Source: Nocardioidaceae bacterium
GTDB lineage: Bacteria > Actinomycetota > Actinomycetes > Propionibacteriales > Nocardioidaceae
DNA length: 8,236 nt
Reading direction: 5' to 3'
Assembly: GCA_025966335.1 (NCBI GenBank)
Contig: JAICRS010000131.1
Span: 1 to 8,236, forward strand
Both the position numbers and the translations under genes were made by a program. Shown here in pieces: positions 5,177 to 8,236 of this stretch. The first letter of the stretch is position 1; every line of letters begins with the position of its first letter. The notes beneath the pieces were generated by a model. The model was not told where the DNA came from, ran no database searches, and saw only the letters and a program-made list of their open reading frames with translations.

Positions 5177-6220
5177 GTGAAGGCGGTGGTCTACGCGGAG
5201 TACGGCGCCACTCCGACCCTGTCCGCCGTACCCGAACCCGACTGCCCCGATGACGGCGTTCTGGTCCGGGTCGGGGCAACCGGGGTCTGCCGGTCGGACT
5301 GGCACGCCTGGAAGGGCCACGACCCGGTCGTCTTGCCGCACGTTCCAGGTCACGAGTTCGCGGGTGTCGTGGTAACGGTCGGCAGTGCAGTCACCGGCTG
5401 GAAGCCGGGTGACCGGGTCACGGTCCCGTTCGTCTGCGGCTGCGGGAGGTGCGAGTTCTGCGCCGCCGGGAACGCGCAGGTCTGTCCGGACCAGACGCAA
5501 CCGGGGTTCACCGGTCCTGGTTCCTTCGCCGAGCTGGTCGCCATCCACGCCGCCGACACGAACCTGGTCGGCCTTCCCGACTCGGTGGACTTCGTCACCG
5601 CCGCCTCGCTCGGTTGCCGGTTCGCCACCGCTTTCCGCGCACTCACCGCTCATGGCCGGGTGCTGCCCGGTGACTGGGTCGCGGTGCACGGGTGTGGTGG
5701 CGTCGGACTGTCCGCTGTGATGATCGCGGTGGCCCTCGGTGCTCGGGTGATCGCGGTCGACGTCTCCCCCGCCGCCCTGGCCAGGGCCCGCGACCTCGGC
5801 GCGGAGGTGCTCGTCGACGCGGCGCAGGAGGATGATCCGGTCGCGACGATCCACGGGCTGACCGGTGGCGGTGCACTCGTCTCCCTCGACGCGCTCGGGT
5901 CACCCGCGACCGCCGTGGCATCGGTCGGTTCACTGCGCCCGCGCGGCCGACATGTCCAGGTCGGGCTGCTGCTCGGGGCGTCGTCGACCCCGCCGCTGCC
6001 GATGGACCTGGTGGTGGCCAAGGAGCTGGAGATCTACGGATCGCACGGGATGGCCGCGCGCGACTACCCGACCATGCTGGCGATGGTCGCCGACAAGAGG
6101 CTGCGGCCTGACCTGTTGCTCGGTGAGGTGATAGGTCTCGAGGACGCCGGGGCCGCGCTGGCCGCCATGGACCACCCGCCGGCCTCGGCGGGGATGACCG
6201 TCATCGACATGGCTCTGTGA
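5177..6220 (+). CDS. zinc-dependent alcohol dehydrogenase (medium-chain dehydrogenase/reductase)
   Basis: A 347-residue, full-length NAD(P)-dependent zinc dehydrogenase that would interconvert an alcohol and its aldehyde or ketone in the cytoplasm. The zinc ADH signature GHEFAGVVVTVG starts at 58. Probable catalytic zinc ligands are Cys38 (GVCRSDWH), His59 with adjacent Glu60, and Cys147 (SLGCRFATA). The structural zinc set is complete: Cys89, Cys92, Cys95 and Cys103, with the classical 3-3-8 spacing. The Rossmann motif GCGGVG (172-177) is followed by VIAVDVSP with Asp195 at the end of the second strand, which favours NAD over NADP. The GTG start at 5177 has a GGAG about 8 bases upstream and begins exactly at MKAVVY, a typical family start. 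It is divergent from the sigma operon and 13 bases ahead of a GntR regulator, probably cotranscribed. The substrate cannot be told from sequence. Confidence 0.95.
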   Translation: MKAVVYAEYGATPTLSAVPEPDCPDDGVLVRVGATGVCRSDWHAWKGHDPVVLPHVPGHEFAGVVVTVGSAVTGWKPGDRVTVPFVCGCGRCEFCAAGNAQVCPDQTQPGFTGPGSFAELVAIHAADTNLVGLPDSVDFVTAASLGCRFATAFRALTAHGRVLPGDWVAVHGCGGVGLSAVMIAVALGARVIAVDVSPAALARARDLGAEVLVDAAQEDDPVATIHGLTGGGALVSLDALGSPATAVASVGSLRPRGRHVQVGLLLGASSTPPLPMDLVVAKELEIYGSHGMAARDYPTMLAMVADKRLRPDLLLGEVIGLEDAGAALAAMDHPPASAGMTVIDMAL

Positions 6221-6233
6221 ACGGAGGAACCGC

Positions 6234-6620
6234 ATGGATGAGATCCGGATCGACACGTCGTCGAGCACTCCACCGTTCGAACAGGTCCGGGCACACATCG
6301 CCGGCCTGGTGGCGAGCGGCGAGCTTCCACCCGGGACCAAGCTGCCCACGGTCAGGCAGCTCGCCGCGGACGTCGGGCTTGCCACGAACACCGCCGCGCG
6401 GGTCTACAGGGAGCTGGAGGCCGATGGCGTGATCACCACGCACGGGCGCCGCGGCACCTTCGTGAACAGCGCGATCACCGGGTCTCGCTCCGACGTCGCG
6501 ACCCGCGCGGCTGCGGCAGCAACCGAGTTCGTCGGACAGGCTCGCCGACTCGGCCTGGGCAGGGCTGAGGCGGTCCGGCTCGTGGCGGAGTGCTGGAACG
6601 AGCACGGACCGCGGACGTGA
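6234..6620 (+). CDS. GntR-family transcriptional regulator, short YtrA-type
   Basis: A 128-residue DNA-binding protein. The N-terminal winged helix-turn-helix spans about 10-78: PPFEQVRAHIAGLVASGEL, PPGTKLPTVRQLAADVGLA, then the recognition helix TNTAARVYRELEADGVI and the wing THGRRGTFV. The C-terminal part, about 45 residues of Ala/Arg-rich helix, is far too short for a FadR, HutC or MocR effector domain. This matches the YtrA subfamily, whose short tail serves mainly for dimerisation. The ATG at 6234 has GGAGG 6 bases upstream and follows the dehydrogenase stop by 13 bases, so the two are probably one operon. YtrA-type repressors usually control their own operon, often together with ABC transporter genes. 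Here the nearest ABC genes are in the divergent operon, so the shared region at 5024-5176 is the likely target (inference). Confidence 0.92.
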   Translation: MDEIRIDTSSSTPPFEQVRAHIAGLVASGELPPGTKLPTVRQLAADVGLATNTAARVYRELEADGVITTHGRRGTFVNSAITGSRSDVATRAAAAATEFVGQARRLGLGRAEAVRLVAECWNEHGPRT

Positions 6621-6654
6621 CGAGCGGCCCGCCACTCTCGTGGCGGGCCGCTCG
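6621..6654 (+). terminator. 15-bp perfect stem-loop between convergent genes
   Basis: CGAGCGGCCCGCCAC (6621-6635) and its exact complement (6640-6654) enclose the loop TCTC, starting right after the GntR stop. It is followed on the plus strand by ACCCTTTCC, a weak pyrimidine run rather than a true T-tract. It lies between the convergent GntR and beta-sandwich protein genes and probably ends the rightward transcript. The symmetric stem could also stop leftward transcription coming through 6688. Confidence 0.8.
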
Positions 6655-6687
6655 ACCCTTTCCGATGGGTCTGGTCGGCTTTGGTCA

Positions 6688-8236
6688 TCACCCCCGGGTG
6701 ACCGTGAACGGCGCGGTCTGCCCGCCGTTGCTGGACTTCGCGATGATCCTGCCCGGGTTGGTTGCCGGGGCGGCATTGTTGCGGAGTCGGATGCTCCAGT
6801 CGCCACCGACCTCGGGCGGGACCGCGGCGACGACCGTGGCGGTGGCCCGCGGGATCGCGGCGCCGATGCTGCCGTCGGCATTCACGTAGTGAAGCGTGAC
6901 CGTCGCTCCCGGGACCGAGCCGGTGCCGGAGACCCGGAACTCGCCGCTCTTCCAGCGTGCCGAGCCGATCGAGACGGTGTCCGTGACCGCCTGCGGCGTA
7001 GCCATGACCATCGCGGACTCAGCGCCGGCGAGCGTTCCCGCCATCGCCTTCACCGTGAAGCCGTACTCCTTGCCGGCGGTGAGATCGGTGACCGTCTGGG
7101 TCCGAGCGGTCGTCTCCGCGGGCTGCGTCGTGAGGGCGACGCCGGCGTCGTACACCGTCACCTGGTAACCGGTGACGCTCGCGTCACCAGCGTCCCAGCG
7201 CAGGGTTGCCGAACCCTGGCCACCCGACGCGGTCAGACCGGTCGGAGCGGCCGGTGGAACCGGATCCGGTGCCGGTTCCCCGGTCGGAGCCGGAGGCGCG
7301 TACATGCCCTCCGTCACCGTGTAGTTGCCGGCATCGTCGAAGGACGCGATGTGAAGCGTGGTCGGCTCCGTGATGGCGATCGGACCCGTGTAGGGCTTAG
7401 CGGCGTCGGAGGGAAGACCGCCGGAGATCACCAGGTCCGTCCCGGTCGTGTAGTAGACCTGGCCGTCAGACGTCACGCTCACCGACGTGGCCTCCACAGG
7501 GGTGGTGCTGTCCGCCACCGGCGCAGGGTCGACCGTCAACGTCGGCTGTGTCGTGTCGACCTGCGTCGGGTCGGTCGGCACCGGTGCCGCAACGCTCGTC
7601 GAGAAGGCCTCGCTCATCTTCGGGCCCGCCATCGAGCGCACCTCGACGGTGTAGTTCTCCGCCGGGTCGAGGTTCTTGATCGTGGTTGAGGTGGCGTTCG
7701 CGTCCGTACGGGTACCCAGCTGGACCTGCTGGCCGTTGGCTCCGACGGTGTTGCCGATCGCCATGATGCTGTAGCCGCTGACCGGCTCGGCACCGGCCTG
7801 TGCAGCGACGGGCTCCCACTTCACCGACAGCGACGTCTTGTCTGCCGAGCGGACGACCTGCGCGGTTCCGGGGGTCGGTGCACCCTGGTCCCCAGGACCG
7901 GCCGGGCAGCCGCCCATGCCAGGACCGCCGGCTTCGCCGTACTCCGCGATCGTGAGCCCCTGACGGTTCGCGTCCGCGTCCTCGACCTGCCAGGCCATCG
8001 ACCGCTCGCCGAGGTCGGCGGACGCGGCGACCGCCGCGGTTGCCGGGTCGACGAAGGTGTAGGTGGCCAGGAACATGCTCTCGGTCGGGAAGTCCAGCGT
8101 GGACGTGTAGGCGGCCTCTGCGGTGATCTCACCGGGGACGGCACGAAGGTCACGACGCCCGACGTCGGTGTCCTTCAGGTCGGGGTTGATGATCCGCTGC
8201 TCCATCTGCGCCTTGTTGACGCTCGGAGCGACATAA
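6688..8236 (-). CDS. large extracellular beta-sandwich protein with Fn3-like and chitobiase-C-like modules (5' partial)
   Basis: The frame is open through the right edge (YVAPSVNKAQ precedes the first internal ATG at 8205), so only the last 515 residues are seen and any signal peptide is missing. Numbering from the first visible residue: 1-100 is an unassigned region followed by a Gly-rich stretch with the only Cys (Cys110). About 119-217 is an Fn3-like module (VSGYSIMAI, STTIKNLDPAENYTVEVRS). About 230-312 resembles the chitobiase/beta-hexosaminidase C-terminal module (VYYTT, YTGPIAIT, TLHIASFDDAGN). A Pro-rich linker at 313-330 leads to a clear Fn3 module at 331-414 (APTGLTASGG, GYQVTVYDAG, DLTAGKEYGFTVKAM). 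The final module, at about 419-513, is Ig-like (GEFRVSGTGSVPGATVTLHY). No cell-wall sorting signal or C-terminal helix is seen; the protein stops after FTVTRG, so it is probably secreted or held by its missing N-terminus. Any catalytic domain would lie outside the window. The function is unknown. Confidence 0.85.
   Translation of the reverse strand, partial: YVAPSVNKAQMEQRIINPDLKDTDVGRRDLRAVPGEITAEAAYTSTLDFPTESMFLATYTFVDPATAAVAASADLGERSMAWQVEDADANRQGLTIAEYGEAGGPGMGGCPAGPGDQGAPTPGTAQVVRSADKTSLSVKWEPVAAQAGAEPVSGYSIMAIGNTVGANGQQVQLGTRTDANATSTTIKNLDPAENYTVEVRSMAGPKMSEAFSTSVAAPVPTDPTQVDTTQPTLTVDPAPVADSTTPVEATSVSVTSDGQVYYTTGTDLVISGGLPSDAAKPYTGPIAITEPTTLHIASFDDAGNYTVTEGMYAPPAPTGEPAPDPVPPAAPTGLTASGGQGSATLRWDAGDASVTGYQVTVYDAGVALTTQPAETTARTQTVTDLTAGKEYGFTVKAMAGTLAGAESAMVMATPQAVTDTVSIGSARWKSGEFRVSGTGSVPGATVTLHYVNADGSIGAAIPRATATVVAAVPPEVGGDWSIRLRNNAAPATNPGRIIAKSSNGGQTAPFTVTRG

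Noticed and set aside
5024..5854. Upstream extension of the SOD-like reading frame on the minus strand
   Set aside because: It would run antisense through the dehydrogenase gene, has no domain, and would bury the signal peptide; the GTG at 5023 has a strong ribosome-binding site.
6640..7689. Plus-strand open frame of 349 codons antisense to the beta-sandwich protein
   Set aside because: Arg/Gly/His-rich composition and no motif; it starts inside the stem-loop, and the opposite strand has clear Fn3-type modules.
1..8236. CRISPR array, tRNA/rRNA genes, insertion sequences, phage genes or attachment sites
   Set aside because: No spaced repeats, cloverleaf, transposase or integrase motif was seen on either strand; base composition looks uniform by eye.

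Overview
The window looks like a chromosomal segment of a high-GC actinobacterium, probably Nocardioidaceae-like. This rests on the strong G/C third-position bias, GTG starts, 4-base gene overlaps, Ala/Arg/Val-rich proteins and actinobacterial families. The genus is a guess. Gene density is very high. The only sizeable non-coding stretch is a divergent promoter region of about 150 bases, and no gene-free stretch exceeds 300 bases.

Layout. (1) Bases 1-800, plus strand: the 3' part of a FAD-dependent pyridine nucleotide-disulfide oxidoreductase of the mercuric reductase/dihydrolipoamide dehydrogenase superfamily, whose start lies outside the window. (2) Bases 709-5023, minus strand, read from right to left: a compact six-gene operon. 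It encodes a secreted Cu/Zn-superoxide-dismutase-like protein, an ECF sigma factor, a zinc-finger (zf-HC2) anti-sigma-like protein with a six-helix membrane domain, an ABC ATPase and two membrane permease subunits. Every junction is a stop/start overlap (one TGATG, three ATGA, one GTGA), so translation is probably coupled throughout. The last gene runs 92 bases into the convergent oxidoreductase gene. (3) Bases 5024-5176: a divergent regulatory region with a 22-base palindrome and two outward-facing TGAACC-type candidate promoters. (4) Bases 5177-6620, plus strand: a zinc-dependent medium-chain alcohol dehydrogenase followed 13 bases later by a short YtrA-type GntR repressor. (5) Bases 6621-6654: a perfect 15-bp stem-loop, probably a terminator. 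(6) Bases 6688-8236, minus strand: the C-terminal part of a large extracellular beta-sandwich protein with Fn3-like and chitobiase-C-like modules, whose start lies beyond the right edge.

How the genes may work together. The central operon reads as a self-contained envelope-sensing unit. The membrane part of the anti-sigma-like protein carries the same D-P-x-x-E-...-P-Y-S signature after its second helix as the last permease, so the anti-sigma seems to be built on an ABC-2 permease scaffold. That raises the possibility, as inference only, that sigma release is gated by the neighbouring ABC ATPase/permease complex. The secreted SOD-like protein leads the operon and may be an effector or part of the sensed stress. 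The divergent ADH-GntR pair may share control with the operon through the common 150-base region.
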